A stretch of 64,000 nt of DNA from Kumtagia ephedrae (GTDB lineage: Bacteria; Pseudomonadota; Alphaproteobacteria; Rhizobiales; Rhizobiaceae). Under the pieces are notes generated by a model, which was not told where the DNA came from, searched no databases, and was given only the letters and a program-made list of their open reading frames with translations. Shown here piece by piece: positions 23,557 through 33,504 of this stretch. Location of the stretch: contig NZ_PXYK01000011.1 in NCBI RefSeq assembly GCF_003012745.1, positions 120,703-184,702 of the forward strand, read 5' to 3'. How positions within the stretch are numbered: the first letter of the stretch is position 1; each line of letters begins with the position of its first letter. Both the position numbers and the translations under genes were made by a program.

Positions 23557-25287
23557 CTAGCCTGTCGGTCGCATGACATCGGCCTCCTCGAAGCCGACGC
23601 CATGCCGCCGGGCCTCCCGGATTACCGCGGCGATCTGCGCGTCGCGCGTCGCATCGTTCCAGCCCAGCGCAGCGGCGGCGATGCCGCCCACGGCTTCGAT
23701 GGCCGCGCGCGACAATCTGCCGGAAAGCGCGATGTCGGTGCGGCGGAAAAGAAGATCGGCCAATCTTGCGACCGCCTCGGTGCGGCAGAGAAAGGCGATC
23801 TCGCCGGTGGAGTAGTCCGGCAATGCCGGCAGCGGTTCATCTGTCCCCTCGAGAGCGGCCGCCAGAACCTTCGCATAAGTGCCGTACCGGTCGAACAGCG
23901 TTGCGGCGCGCGCGCGGTCGCCGCGCACCCGCCCGGCGAGGTCGGCGATGAAGGTCTGCCGCGCCGAGGCGCTTTGCGGAAAATCCCTGCCGCCGCCGAT
24001 CGGCATCTCGCGCGTGTGCCGCCGGCGCGCGCGCCCGAGCCTGCCGAGGACGAGGTCGGCCGCCTGTTCGGAAAAGCCGCGGAACGTCGTCCACTTGCCG
24101 CCGATCAGCGAGAGGATCGGCGTATCGCTGCTCGGCAGACGGTCCTCGGCGATGTGGTGGTCGCGGCTGACCGCGCCGGGATCGAGGCCGTCGGCGCGCG
24201 GCAGCGGCCGCACGCCCCAATAGGTGAAGACGACATCGGACCGGCCAAGCGGTATGTCCGGAAAGATCTCCGACACGACGCCGAGGAGATAACGGATTTC
24301 GATCTCGTCGCAGCCTGCTTCGTCCGGGTCGGCGACCGGGATGTCGGTGGAGCCGATCAGCACGTTGCCCATCAGCGGATAGAGCAGGTTCACGCGCCCG
24401 TCGCGGGTGCCGAAGTAGATCATCCGGCCTTTCAGCGCATCGAGAAGGCGCTGGTTGCGGACGATCACATGCGCGCCCTTGTTGCCGCCCATGTGGCTGC
24501 TGTCCACGCCGAGCGCGGCGTTGACCTTGTCGATCCAGGCGCCGCCCGCATTGACGACGATGTCGGCGCGCACGGCATGGGTGCGGCCGGTCGCTTCCTC
24601 CGCAAGCAGGAGCGTGCCGCCTTCGCCGCGTCCCGTGGCCGGCATGTAGTTGCGGGCGACGCTGCGCTCGTTCAGCGCGAGACCGTCGCGCACCAGTTCG
24701 AGGCCTAGCCGCTCGGCGTGGGTGACGCGGCCTTCGTAGTAGATGCCGACCGATCCGATGCCCTTGTCGAGGTCCGGCATCTCACGCCTGAGCGCGTCGC
24801 CGCGCAGGAAGCGGTGGGAGGGCATGGTCTGAAAATGGCGGCCATAGAGATCGTAGAGCGTCAGCCCGATCTTGGTGATGATCTGGCCGCGATCGTTGAG
24901 CTTGGAGGGCCGGCGGAAAAAGCGCTGCGCCGAAGCCCAGATGCCGCCGAACACCGACCGGACGGGCAGCACCGTCTCCAGCGGTTTTACATAATGGGGC
25001 GCGTTGCGCAGCAGCAGGTTGCGCTCCAGCGCGGATTCCCTGACCAGGCGGAACTCGCCGGTCTCCAGATACTTGATGCCGCCGTGGATGAGCCGCGAAG
25101 GTGCCGCGCTGGCACCCGAGCAGAAGTCGCCGCGGTCGACCAGCAGGCAGTCCACGCCCTGGGCGGAGAGGTCCCGGAACAGGCCGCAGCCGTTGATCCC
25201 GGCGCCGAGGATGACCACCGGATAGTGGGAGCGGATCGGCCGCGCGAACGGGCCTGCCGCCGGATCGGCCATGCCGGAAGTCGCCAT
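23557..25287 (-). CDS. GlpD-like FAD-dependent polyol-phosphate dehydrogenase (copy 2)
   Basis: A 576-residue member of the glycerol-3-phosphate dehydrogenase family. The FAD motif is 'VVILGAGINGCGLFRDL', followed by 'SGASAAPSRLIHGGIKYLE' and, near the C-terminus, 'LSLIGGKWTTFRGFSEQAAD'. Electrons would go to the quinone pool. ATG 25287 begins 1 nt after the stop of the zinc dehydrogenase gene, giving a two-gene operon; another ATG lies 5 codons later. Together with the divergent PfkB kinase and RbsABC-type transporter it makes a second polyol/sugar module. It is a distinct paralogue of the copies at 2751 and 56452. Confidence 0.86.
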   Translation of the reverse strand: MATSGMADPAAGPFARPIRSHYPVVILGAGINGCGLFRDLSAQGVDCLLVDRGDFCSGASAAPSRLIHGGIKYLETGEFRLVRESALERNLLLRNAPHYVKPLETVLPVRSVFGGIWASAQRFFRRPSKLNDRGQIITKIGLTLYDLYGRHFQTMPSHRFLRGDALRREMPDLDKGIGSVGIYYEGRVTHAERLGLELVRDGLALNERSVARNYMPATGRGEGGTLLLAEEATGRTHAVRADIVVNAGGAWIDKVNAALGVDSSHMGGNKGAHVIVRNQRLLDALKGRMIYFGTRDGRVNLLYPLMGNVLIGSTDIPVADPDEAGCDEIEIRYLLGVVSEIFPDIPLGRSDVVFTYWGVRPLPRADGLDPGAVSRDHHIAEDRLPSSDTPILSLIGGKWTTFRGFSEQAADLVLGRLGRARRRHTREMPIGGGRDFPQSASARQTFIADLAGRVRGDRARAATLFDRYGTYAKVLAAALEGTDEPLPALPDYSTGEIAFLCRTEAVARLADLLFRRTDIALSGRLSRAAIEAVGGIAAAALGWNDATRDAQIAAVIREARRHGVGFEEADVMRPTG

Positions 25288-25288
25288 C

Positions 25289-26326
25289 TCAAGCGTCCAG
25301 GATCGCCACCTTGATCGCCGAGCCCTGCTCGGCAGTCGCCAGCGCCGCCGAAATCTCGGCAAGCCCGAAGCGGTGCGTCAGCATGGAATCGACCTCGAAG
25401 CGGCCACTGGCGATCAGCTTCAGCGCCTGCTCGAACTGCAGCCGCGTCAGGCCGAAGGCACCTGTGACCATCACCTCGTTGTAGTGGATCGCATTGACGT
25501 CGAGCTGCGCCTTCTCGCCGGCCGAAAAGCCCGCGAACAGGCTCACGCGGCCGCGGTGGCGGGCAAGCGCCAGCGCGTCGTCGGCAAGCGCCGGGACGCC
25601 GATCGCGACGATCACCACATCGGCGCCGAGCCCATCCGTCTGATCGCGCACGATGGCCGGCAGATCCTCGGCAGTCGGGTCGACGGCGAGGTCGGCACCG
25701 GCTGCGCGCGCGGCCTCGCGCCGCAACGGATTGGGCTCGCTGACGATCACCTTGTGGGCGCCGGAATGGCGCGCCAGCTTGACGTGCAGGATGCCGATCG
25801 GCCCCGATCCCAGCACGACGACCGTATCGCCGCGATAGACGCCGACACGCTCCTGGCCGTTGATGACGCAGGCGAGCGGCTCGGCGAGCGCCGCCTTGTC
25901 ATAGGTCAGACCCTCGGGAAGGGCGAACACGTTGCCGCGGGCCAGACCCGCCGCTGGGATGCGGATATATTCGGCGAAGGCGCCGTCGATCTCGTAGCCG
26001 ATGGCCTGCAGGTTCTGGCAGAGGTTTTCGTAGCCGCGGACGCAGTGCTGGCAATGGCCGCAGGCGATTGCCGGGCAGACGCAGACCGCCTGGCCGGGGC
26101 TCCATCCGCCGGCTTTGCCCCCGGCCACCACTTCGCCGGCGAACTCATGCCCGAGGATGGAGGGATAACGCACGCCCATGGTCTTGCGGCCGCGGAATAT
26201 GCGGATGTCGGTGCCGCAGACCGTCGCCGCCTTCACCCGGACGAGGAGGTCCCCCGGTGCAAGCTCCGGGTCGGGCACGGTGTCGAACGACAGCACATTA
26301 GGTGCCGTGAGAACGCCAGCCTTCAT
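25289..26326 (-). CDS. Zinc-dependent medium-chain alcohol/polyol dehydrogenase
   Basis: A 345-residue MDR-family dehydrogenase of the sorbitol/threonine dehydrogenase type. The catalytic zinc site has Cys37 ('ATVCGTDIR') and His60-Glu61 ('LGHEFAGEV'). The structural zinc site is complete (Cys89, Cys92, Cys95, Cys103), and the NAD-binding motif is 'VVVLGSGPIGILHV'. It oxidises a secondary alcohol of a polyol or sugar with NAD(P)+. AGGAGGGAC lies upstream of the ATG at 26326. It is first in the minus-strand operon with the GlpD-like gene and divergent from the PfkB kinase gene, with a shared ~270-nt control region. Confidence 0.9.
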   Translation of the reverse strand: MKAGVLTAPNVLSFDTVPDPELAPGDLLVRVKAATVCGTDIRIFRGRKTMGVRYPSILGHEFAGEVVAGGKAGGWSPGQAVCVCPAIACGHCQHCVRGYENLCQNLQAIGYEIDGAFAEYIRIPAAGLARGNVFALPEGLTYDKAALAEPLACVINGQERVGVYRGDTVVVLGSGPIGILHVKLARHSGAHKVIVSEPNPLRREAARAAGADLAVDPTAEDLPAIVRDQTDGLGADVVIVAIGVPALADDALALARHRGRVSLFAGFSAGEKAQLDVNAIHYNEVMVTGAFGLTRLQFEQALKLIASGRFEVDSMLTHRFGLAEISAALATAEQGSAIKVAILDA

Positions 26327-26489
26327 GGCGAGTCCCTCCTGTTTTTCCCCCAACTTTGAACATTTGTGATTTTGTATGTCAATACGTGCGAACTGGTGAT
26401 CGCAGGTTTAGGGGGCGGCGGGCTCCGGAAGGCCGCAGGCCGTCAAACTATTAGTCTCCTGCATTCACATGACGGCCCCAACTTATGAT

Positions 26490-26549
26490 CATTCATTGGA
26501 ATGAATGTGCAGAAAAGTGCTTGACGGCCTGCGGATCGCATTGCACACT
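26490..26549 (+). promoter_or_regulatory. Divergent control region: perfect palindrome and promoter for the PfkB operon
   Basis: CATTCATTGGAATGAATG (26490-26507) is a perfect 8-nt inverted repeat around GG. A TTGACG hexamer follows at 26521-26526, with a weak -10-like ACACTT about 18 nt on. AAAAGTGC occurs at 26513 and again at 26567, and TTGCAC (26541) is mirrored by GTGCAA (26571). The arrangement suits a local repressor, plausibly the SorC protein at 31259, acting on both divergent operons. Assignment of the protein is inference. Confidence 0.5.
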
Positions 26550-26593
26550 TCATCTGCATATGGCACAAAAGTGCAAACGCTGTGGGAGGCAGT

Positions 26594-27565
26594 ATGGTGG
26601 CCGACTGGCAATATGACTACGCCTCGATGGGCTTCTACACCTTCGACTGTCTGGGCTGGCCGTTCCAGACCGTGCCTCCTGGCGGCGGCACGGTGCTTCT
26701 CCAGGAGATCGCGATGGCCGTGTCGGGCGCGGCCGGCGTGGCGGTGATCGCAGCGGCCAAGATGGGCCTGAAGAGCCTCGCCGTCGGCGGTGTCGGCGAC
26801 GACTTGATGGGCGATTGGGTTCTGGAGCGCATCGCGCATTTCGGCGCCGACATAAGCGCCCTGCAGCGCATTCCGGGCTCAAAAACCTCCTCCTCGATCG
26901 TGCTGACCCGCCAGGACGGCTCGCGCCCGGCGCTGCACATGAAGGGCGCCACCGGGGATTTCGTCATCAGGCCGGAGGCGTTTGATACCGTCACCGATGC
27001 GCGGGTCTTTCACCTCGGCGGTGTCGGGCTGATGGATGCGATGGACGGCGAGGCCAACGCGGCGCTGATGAAGCACGCGCAGGCGCGCGGCTGCGTCACC
27101 ACGGTCGACATCTTCGCCGGCTCGGCGGCCGATCTTCCCGATGTCGACGCGGTGCTGCCCCACACCGACTATTTCATGCCGTCGATCGACGAGGCGCGGG
27201 CGCTGAGCGGCCTCGAGTCGATCGATGACTGCGTGAAGTTCTTCCTGGATCGCGGCACAAAAGCCTGCGTCTTCACGCTCGGCGAGGACGGCGCCCATTA
27301 CGGCGATGCCGAGGGCGTCTCCTTCCGGGTGCCTGCCTTCGACATCGAGGTCAAGGACACCTGCGGCTGCGGCGATGCCTTCGACGCGGGTTACGCGGTC
27401 GCGCTCTGCCGTGGTCTGGATGCCGAGACGGCGGTGCGTTTTGCCCAGGCGACCTCGGCACTCAATGCAACGGGACTGGGCTCCCAGGCCGGCGTCCAGT
27501 CCTTCGACCATACGTGGGATTTCATGGAGAAGACGCCCGTGAAGCGGGCTCTCCGGGCGGCCTGA
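26594..27565 (+). CDS. PfkB-family sugar/polyol kinase
   Basis: A 323-residue ribokinase-like (PfkB) kinase. The N-terminal sugar-binding region contains 'PPGGGTVLLQEIAMAVSGAA' and 'VGGVGDDLMGDWVLERI'. The C-terminal PfkB signature is 'DTCGCGDAFDAGYAVAL', with the catalytic base Asp in 'GCGDAF', an unusual Cys-Gly-Cys form of the usual TxGAGD. GGGAGG precedes the ATG at 26594; a GTG four codons earlier is possible. It is the first gene of an operon with an RbsB/RbsA/RbsC-type transporter and SorC regulator, so it probably phosphorylates the imported sugar or polyol. Substrate not readable. Confidence 0.88.
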   Translation: MVADWQYDYASMGFYTFDCLGWPFQTVPPGGGTVLLQEIAMAVSGAAGVAVIAAAKMGLKSLAVGGVGDDLMGDWVLERIAHFGADISALQRIPGSKTSSSIVLTRQDGSRPALHMKGATGDFVIRPEAFDTVTDARVFHLGGVGLMDAMDGEANAALMKHAQARGCVTTVDIFAGSAADLPDVDAVLPHTDYFMPSIDEARALSGLESIDDCVKFFLDRGTKACVFTLGEDGAHYGDAEGVSFRVPAFDIEVKDTCGCGDAFDAGYAVALCRGLDAETAVRFAQATSALNATGLGSQAGVQSFDHTWDFMEKTPVKRALRAA

Positions 27566-27690
27566 CGGCTCGTTCTTACGCCTGTTTCGCGAATGCCGCC
27601 GGCGGGATGCGCCGCCGGGCTGGAGGATGGTGCGCGCGGCGGCGCGCGCAAATCTGGTCGACAACAATCTGTTAGTGTGAGGAGAAAACC

Positions 27691-28638
27691 ATGATCCTGA
27701 AATCCTTCGCCGCGCTCTGCGGCCTGGCGACCGCCTGTCTCGCCACCGGCGCGTTCGCGCAGAACCAGGCGGACCTGATCAAGCCGGTCGACAAGGAACT
27801 GACCTTCGTGTTCATCCCGAAGGTTATCCACCCCTGGTACGACGTGGTTGCCGAAGGCAGCAAGTTCGCGGCCGAGGAGATCGCCAAGGAAGGCATCAAG
27901 ATCAACGTCATCTGGGACCAGCCGCCGCAGGCCGACGTCGCCGACCAGAACCAGCGCATCGAGGCCAATATCGGCAAGAAGCCCGACGGCCTGGCGGTTG
28001 CCTGCCTCGACCAGGCGACCAACGTGCAACTGCTGACCGAGGCGAAGGACGCGGGCCTCAACGTCTACACGTTCAACTCCTTCTGCGACGAGAAATTCCC
28101 CTTCGTCGGCCAGAAGAACAGCTATCAGGACGGCTACGATCTCGGCGAGTTCCTGGCCAAGCATCTCGACGGCAAGGGCAAGGTCGGCATCCTGGCCGGC
28201 AGCCTGACGGCCACCGACCATGTCGAGCGCATCCAGGGCTTCAAGAAGGCGCTGGAAGCGCATCCGGACATGCAGATCGTGTTCGAGCAGCCGGACAACG
28301 ACGTGCTCGAGGAGGCAGTGACGCTCACCGAGAACGCCCTGCAGGCGCATCCCGACATCGCCGGCTTCTTCGGCTCCAACGCCTCCAACCCGATCGGCGC
28401 GGCACGCGCCATCAAGAACGCCGGTCTCACCGGCAAGGTGGCGGTCGTCGGCATGGACGATCTGCCGGAGGCGGTGGACTTCGTCTGCGACGGCACCATC
28501 ACCGCGCTCAAGGCGCAGCGCCAGTGGGACATCGGCTACTGGGCCGTCCGCTACATGCTGGCGATGAACCAGAACCACACCTATCCCTGGGACCACAACA
28601 CCGGGTCGCGTTTCATCACCAAGACTGACTGCGAGTAA
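27691..28638 (+). CDS. RbsB-type periplasmic sugar-binding protein
   Basis: A 315-residue periplasmic binding protein of the Peripla_BP_4 (RbsB/XylF-like) family. The signal peptide is residues 1-~23, ending 'ATGAFA'. Family features include 'LTFVFIPKVIHPWYDVVAEG', 'KPDGLAVACLD', 'GKVGILAGSLTATDHVERI' and 'KVAVVGMDDLPEA'. Two cysteines within the mature protein ('NSFCDEK', 'DFVCDG') could pair. GAGGAG precedes the ATG. It captures the substrate of the kinase/dehydrogenase module for the ATPase and permease encoded next. A strong hairpin follows the stop. Confidence 0.92.
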   Translation: MILKSFAALCGLATACLATGAFAQNQADLIKPVDKELTFVFIPKVIHPWYDVVAEGSKFAAEEIAKEGIKINVIWDQPPQADVADQNQRIEANIGKKPDGLAVACLDQATNVQLLTEAKDAGLNVYTFNSFCDEKFPFVGQKNSYQDGYDLGEFLAKHLDGKGKVGILAGSLTATDHVERIQGFKKALEAHPDMQIVFEQPDNDVLEEAVTLTENALQAHPDIAGFFGSNASNPIGAARAIKNAGLTGKVAVVGMDDLPEAVDFVCDGTITALKAQRQWDIGYWAVRYMLAMNQNHTYPWDHNTGSRFITKTDCE

Positions 28639-28657
28639 TCCGGTCGGACCGCAGAGC

Positions 28658-28683
28658 GGGACGCGCGCGGAAGCGCGCGTCCC
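28658..28683 (+). other. GC-rich tetraloop hairpin between binding-protein and ATPase genes
   Basis: GGGACGCGCGC (28658-28668) and GCGCGCGTCCC (28673-28683) are perfect complements closing a GGAA loop, which is a GNRA tetraloop. There is no T tract and the operon continues 18 nt later. This is the classic form of a stabiliser that protects the upstream binding-protein mRNA and raises its level over that of the membrane components. Confidence 0.65.
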
Positions 28684-28701
28684 AGGCCGCGGAGCGAGCT
28701 C

Positions 28702-30192
<1,491 letters not shown>

Positions 30193-30207
30193 AGAAGGAA
30201 AAGAGCC

Positions 30208-31200
30208 ATGACTGCCGAGAGCCACAGCGCCGCACCGGCCACGACGTTCCGCCCGCGGCCCGGCCTAGTCGCCCGCTTCTGGCGCTGGGAGGCGAGCGGC
30301 ATTCTCGTCGCGCTGATCGCGCTGGTGGTGGTGCTGTCGCTCTCCACCGACAACTTCCTGTCCTCCTACAACATGTCCGTGGTGGCGCGGCAGGCGGCTT
30401 TCGTCGGGCTGGTGGCGCTCGGCCAGACGCTGGTGCTCCTTGTCGGCGGCATCGATCTTTCGGTGGGGGCGGCGGCCGGACTGTCGGCGATCGTCGGGTC
30501 ATTGCTCCTGACGATGTTCGGGGTCCATCCCTATCTGGTCATTCCGCTGACCATGGCGTTCGGGCTGATGCTCGGCCTCATCAACGGCGCCTTCATCGCC
30601 GGCTTGCGGCTCAATCCCTTCATCGTCACGCTGGCGACCTGGGAAATCTTCGCCGGCATGACGCTCGTCATCACCAAGGGTTATCCGATCCGGCCGCTCG
30701 GCGAGACATTCGCGGTCTTCGGCAAGGGCGAGATTCTCGGCGTGCCGGTGCCGGTCGTCATCTTCCTCGCCGCCGGGATCATCCTGATCTGGATGCTCAC
30801 CCAGACGCGGCTCGGCCGCAACATCTTCGCCGTCGGCGGCAACCGCGACGCGGCGGTGCTGGCCGGCATCCGCGTCAAATATGTCGAGCTCACAGCCTTC
30901 GCGCTCGCCGGCATGTTCGCCGCGCTCGCCGGCATCCTTTTCGCCAGCCGCATGGATGCCGGCCAGCCGTCGGTCGGCGAGGGCTGGCTGATGGGCGCCA
31001 TCACCGCCGCCATCCTCGGCGGCACCAGCCTGCGCGGCGGGCAGGGATCGATCGTCGGCACCATGCTCGGCGCGCTGCTGCTGGCGGTGCTCGCCAACGG
31101 CACGGTGCTGCTCAACGTGTCCGGCTTCTGGCAGCGCGTCATCGTCGGCTGCGTGGTTCTGATCGCCGTGCTCGTCGATCTCTTCCGGCGGCGCGACTGA
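30208..31200 (+). CDS. RbsC-type sugar ABC transporter permease
   Basis: A 330-residue permease of the BPD_transp_2 (RbsC/XylH) family. Eight to ten hydrophobic segments are visible. 'LVLLVGGIDLSVGAAAGLSA' and 'LGRNIFAVGGNRDAAVLAGI' are the family's conserved membrane and loop motifs, and 'AAILGGTSLRGGQGSIVGTM' precedes the last helices. It is a homologue of the partial permease at the left edge. It completes a transporter fed by the RbsB-type protein and is followed by the SorC regulator 58 nt downstream. Confidence 0.92.
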   Translation: MTAESHSAAPATTFRPRPGLVARFWRWEASGILVALIALVVVLSLSTDNFLSSYNMSVVARQAAFVGLVALGQTLVLLVGGIDLSVGAAAGLSAIVGSLLLTMFGVHPYLVIPLTMAFGLMLGLINGAFIAGLRLNPFIVTLATWEIFAGMTLVITKGYPIRPLGETFAVFGKGEILGVPVPVVIFLAAGIILIWMLTQTRLGRNIFAVGGNRDAAVLAGIRVKYVELTAFALAGMFAALAGILFASRMDAGQPSVGEGWLMGAITAAILGGTSLRGGQGSIVGTMLGALLLAVLANGTVLLNVSGFWQRVIVGCVVLIAVLVDLFRRRD

Positions 31201-31258
31201 CGCTGTGGGAAAAAGCGGTTCCTGACAAGTTTAGCTTTATCGGTTCCGTGGAAGCGCT

Positions 31259-32272
31259 ATGAAAAACGGCGTGAAACGGAGCCGATCGACGCCGGTGCAG
31301 GACAATCCGGGAAAGCCGTCAAGGCCGGGCGAGGCGGAGCTGGGTGCCGACATCAAGGCGCGCGTCGCCTGGCTCTACTACATGGAAGGCATGACCCAGG
31401 ACCAGATCGCCCAGGAAGTCGGGCTGCACCGCACCCGCGTGCTGCGCATGCTGTCGGCCTCGCGCCAGGACGGCACGGTGCAGATCCGGGTCACGGCCAA
31501 TCTGAGCCGCTGCGTCGAACTGGAGCGGTGCCTCGAAGCTACATACGGCATCGAGCGCGCCATCGTCATTCCCGAGCCGCGCGAGGCGGCGCAGGTCTCG
31601 CAGACGATCGGAGCGGTGCTCGGCGCCTATATCGCCGACAACCTGACCGACCGCATGACGATCGGGCTGGGCTGGGGACGCACGCTCAGCTGCGCCCTGC
31701 CGGCGATCGTCAACAACGGCCATTCCGATATGACGGTGGTGTCGCTGCTCGGCGGCCTGACCAAGGTCAGCACCGTCAACCCGAGCGAGTTCGCCTGGCG
31801 CATGGCGGATCGGCTTTCGGCGAGCTGCTACATGCTGGCAGCACCCGTCTTCGCGCCGGACGCCCGCACGCGCGAAGCGCTGATGACGCATCCCGGCATC
31901 CGCGAGATATTCCACCGGGCCACGCAGCTCGACATGGCGATTCTCAGCGTCGGCGACCTGTCGCCGCAATCGACCTTCGCCGAATACGGCCTGCTGGAGC
32001 GCGACGAGCTGGCCTCGCTGCATCGCGCCGGCGCCGTCGGCGACATCCTGTGCCGGTTCATTAATGCCGAAGGCGAGGTGATCGACCATCCCGTCAACGA
32101 GCGGGTGGTTGCGGTCGATCCCCGCAACCTCACCGGCGCGCGCAAGCTCGTTCTCGCCTCCGGCGGATGGCATAAATATCAGGTGATCCTGGCGTCGATC
32201 CGCCTGTTGCGGCCGCATGTGCTGGTCACGGACGAGGTCGTCGCGGAGCGCCTTGTCGAGACGACGGGCTGA
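31259..32272 (+). CDS. SorC-family transcriptional regulator (second module)
   Basis: A 337-residue SorC-family regulator. A ~25-residue polar N-terminal extension precedes the helix-turn-helix ('MTQDQIAQEVGLHRTRVLRM'). The effector domain has 'MTIGLGWGRTLSCALPAI', 'VVSLLGGLTKVSTVNPSEF' and 'AILSVGDLSPQSTFAEYG'. It follows the RbsC-type gene in the same direction, so it probably controls the 26594-31200 operon and perhaps the divergent dehydrogenases, with a phosphorylated intermediate as inducer. It ends 25 nt from the stop of a convergent SorC paralogue. Confidence 0.9.
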   Translation: MKNGVKRSRSTPVQDNPGKPSRPGEAELGADIKARVAWLYYMEGMTQDQIAQEVGLHRTRVLRMLSASRQDGTVQIRVTANLSRCVELERCLEATYGIERAIVIPEPREAAQVSQTIGAVLGAYIADNLTDRMTIGLGWGRTLSCALPAIVNNGHSDMTVVSLLGGLTKVSTVNPSEFAWRMADRLSASCYMLAAPVFAPDARTREALMTHPGIREIFHRATQLDMAILSVGDLSPQSTFAEYGLLERDELASLHRAGAVGDILCRFINAEGEVIDHPVNERVVAVDPRNLTGARKLVLASGGWHKYQVILASIRLLRPHVLVTDEVVAERLVETTG

Positions 32273-32297
32273 TCCCCGTTTCCGGAGGCCGTCCGGA

Positions 32298-33323
32298 TCA
32301 GTCCGCCTGGGCCAGCAGGGCGCGGGCGCTCGCCTCGTCGGTGATGAACACCGTCGGGCGCACGAGGGCGATGCCGCCGCGCAGCGAGTCGATCTTTTCG
32401 GGGCCGCCCGACGCCAGGATGCGCTCCTTGGCCCTGCACACCCGGTCGATGCCGACGGACATGACGAGGTCGTTGAACGGATGGTCGACCATGCGTCCAT
32501 CGCGGTCGAAATAATGGAACAGCAGGTCGCCGACCGCGCCGGCCTCGATCAGCGACTTGCGAAGCTCCTCCGACAGGTAGCCGACGCGGAACGTGGTGCC
32601 GGCGCCCTGGATCGCGCCGACGCTGAGCACGGCGAGGTCCAGCTCGCTCGCCATGTCCATGACGGTGCCGAGCCCGCACTTCTCGATCAGCGTCTTCTTG
32701 GTCTCGACGCTGTCGACTACCGCTGGCGCGGCGAGCAGATAGGCGTCGCCGCCAAATATCTGGGCGAACCGCCAGACGAATTCGGTCGGGTTGAAGCGGC
32801 GGACCTGGGCGACGCCGCCGAGCAGCGAGATAACCCTCAAATTGTCCAGCGAGCGTTCGCTCATGAAGGGCAGGGACTGCAGCAGGGTGCGGCCCCAGCC
32901 CAGCCCGACCACCGTGTCCGGGCGCACGATCTCCGACAGATAGGCTCCGACCGTGGCGCTGATCGCCGGGACCGGATCCCGCTCCGGCTGCGACAGCGGT
33001 GCCACGATCACCCGCTCGATACCGAAGCGCTGCTCGAGGCCGCGCTCCAGCTCCGTCAGCTCGGCGAGCTGGCCGACCACGGAGACGCGCACCTCGTGGC
33101 GCGCACGCGCATCCGCGAGCAGCCGCACCACCGTGACCCTGCCGATGCCCAGCGCATCGGCGATCTCATTCTGCGTCATCTCCTCGACATAATACATCCA
33201 CGCGGCGCGCAGCCTGAGCCGCTCCGACTTGCCGGTCGAAATCGGTGTGTCGGACGCCGGCGACGCCGTCGCACGATCGTCTTGCCGCCTGCCTTTCGCA
33301 CTCTTTCCGTCGCGCTCGCTCAA
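32298..33323 (-). CDS. SorC-family transcriptional regulator (DRL/PTS module)
   Basis: A 341-residue SorC-family regulator. The helix-turn-helix is 'MTQNEIADALGIGRVTVVRL', about residue 50 onward, after a charged N-terminal extension. The effector domain has 'TVVGLGWGRTLLQSLPFM', 'VISLLGGVAQVRRFNPTEF' and 'LAVLSVGAIQGAGTTFRVGY'. It is divergently transcribed from the DRL-aco operon, the usual position for the regulator of that operon. Family members sense phosphorylated sugars; here methylerythritol 4-phosphate or deoxyxylulose 5-phosphate would be logical effectors, which is inference. It is clearly paralogous to the convergent regulator at 31259. Confidence 0.9.
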   Translation of the reverse strand: MSERDGKSAKGRRQDDRATASPASDTPISTGKSERLRLRAAWMYYVEEMTQNEIADALGIGRVTVVRLLADARARHEVRVSVVGQLAELTELERGLEQRFGIERVIVAPLSQPERDPVPAISATVGAYLSEIVRPDTVVGLGWGRTLLQSLPFMSERSLDNLRVISLLGGVAQVRRFNPTEFVWRFAQIFGGDAYLLAAPAVVDSVETKKTLIEKCGLGTVMDMASELDLAVLSVGAIQGAGTTFRVGYLSEELRKSLIEAGAVGDLLFHYFDRDGRMVDHPFNDLVMSVGIDRVCRAKERILASGGPEKIDSLRGGIALVRPTVFITDEASARALLAQAD

Positions 33324-33400
33324 CCCCGGACTCCCGAACTCTTCCCCTTCCTGTCATCACCGAATCCGTTCGCCCATGCAACGAAAAATGGAGATCGAAA

Positions 33401-33438
33401 TGAACAAATGTCTTGTTAGTAAGCGTAATGTTCTATAA
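33401..33438 (+). promoter_or_regulatory. Candidate operator/promoter upstream of the DRL-aco operon
   Basis: AACAA-ATGTC-TTGTT (33403-33417) is a 5-nt inverted repeat. It overlaps ACAAATGTCTTGTTAG (33404-33419), which resembles ACAAATGTTCATTAG (39193-39207) before the gut PTS operon. A further AATGTTC (33427-33433) lies just downstream with a TATAAG stretch. The shared words in an otherwise GC-rich sequence suggest binding of one regulator, probably the divergent SorC protein. Confidence 0.5.
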
Positions 33439-33504
33439 GACGAAAGGTAACGACATTGCAGTGCGCGCGGCGTCAGCGCCGTCGCGCAAGGAGGAAAGAA
33501 GCGC

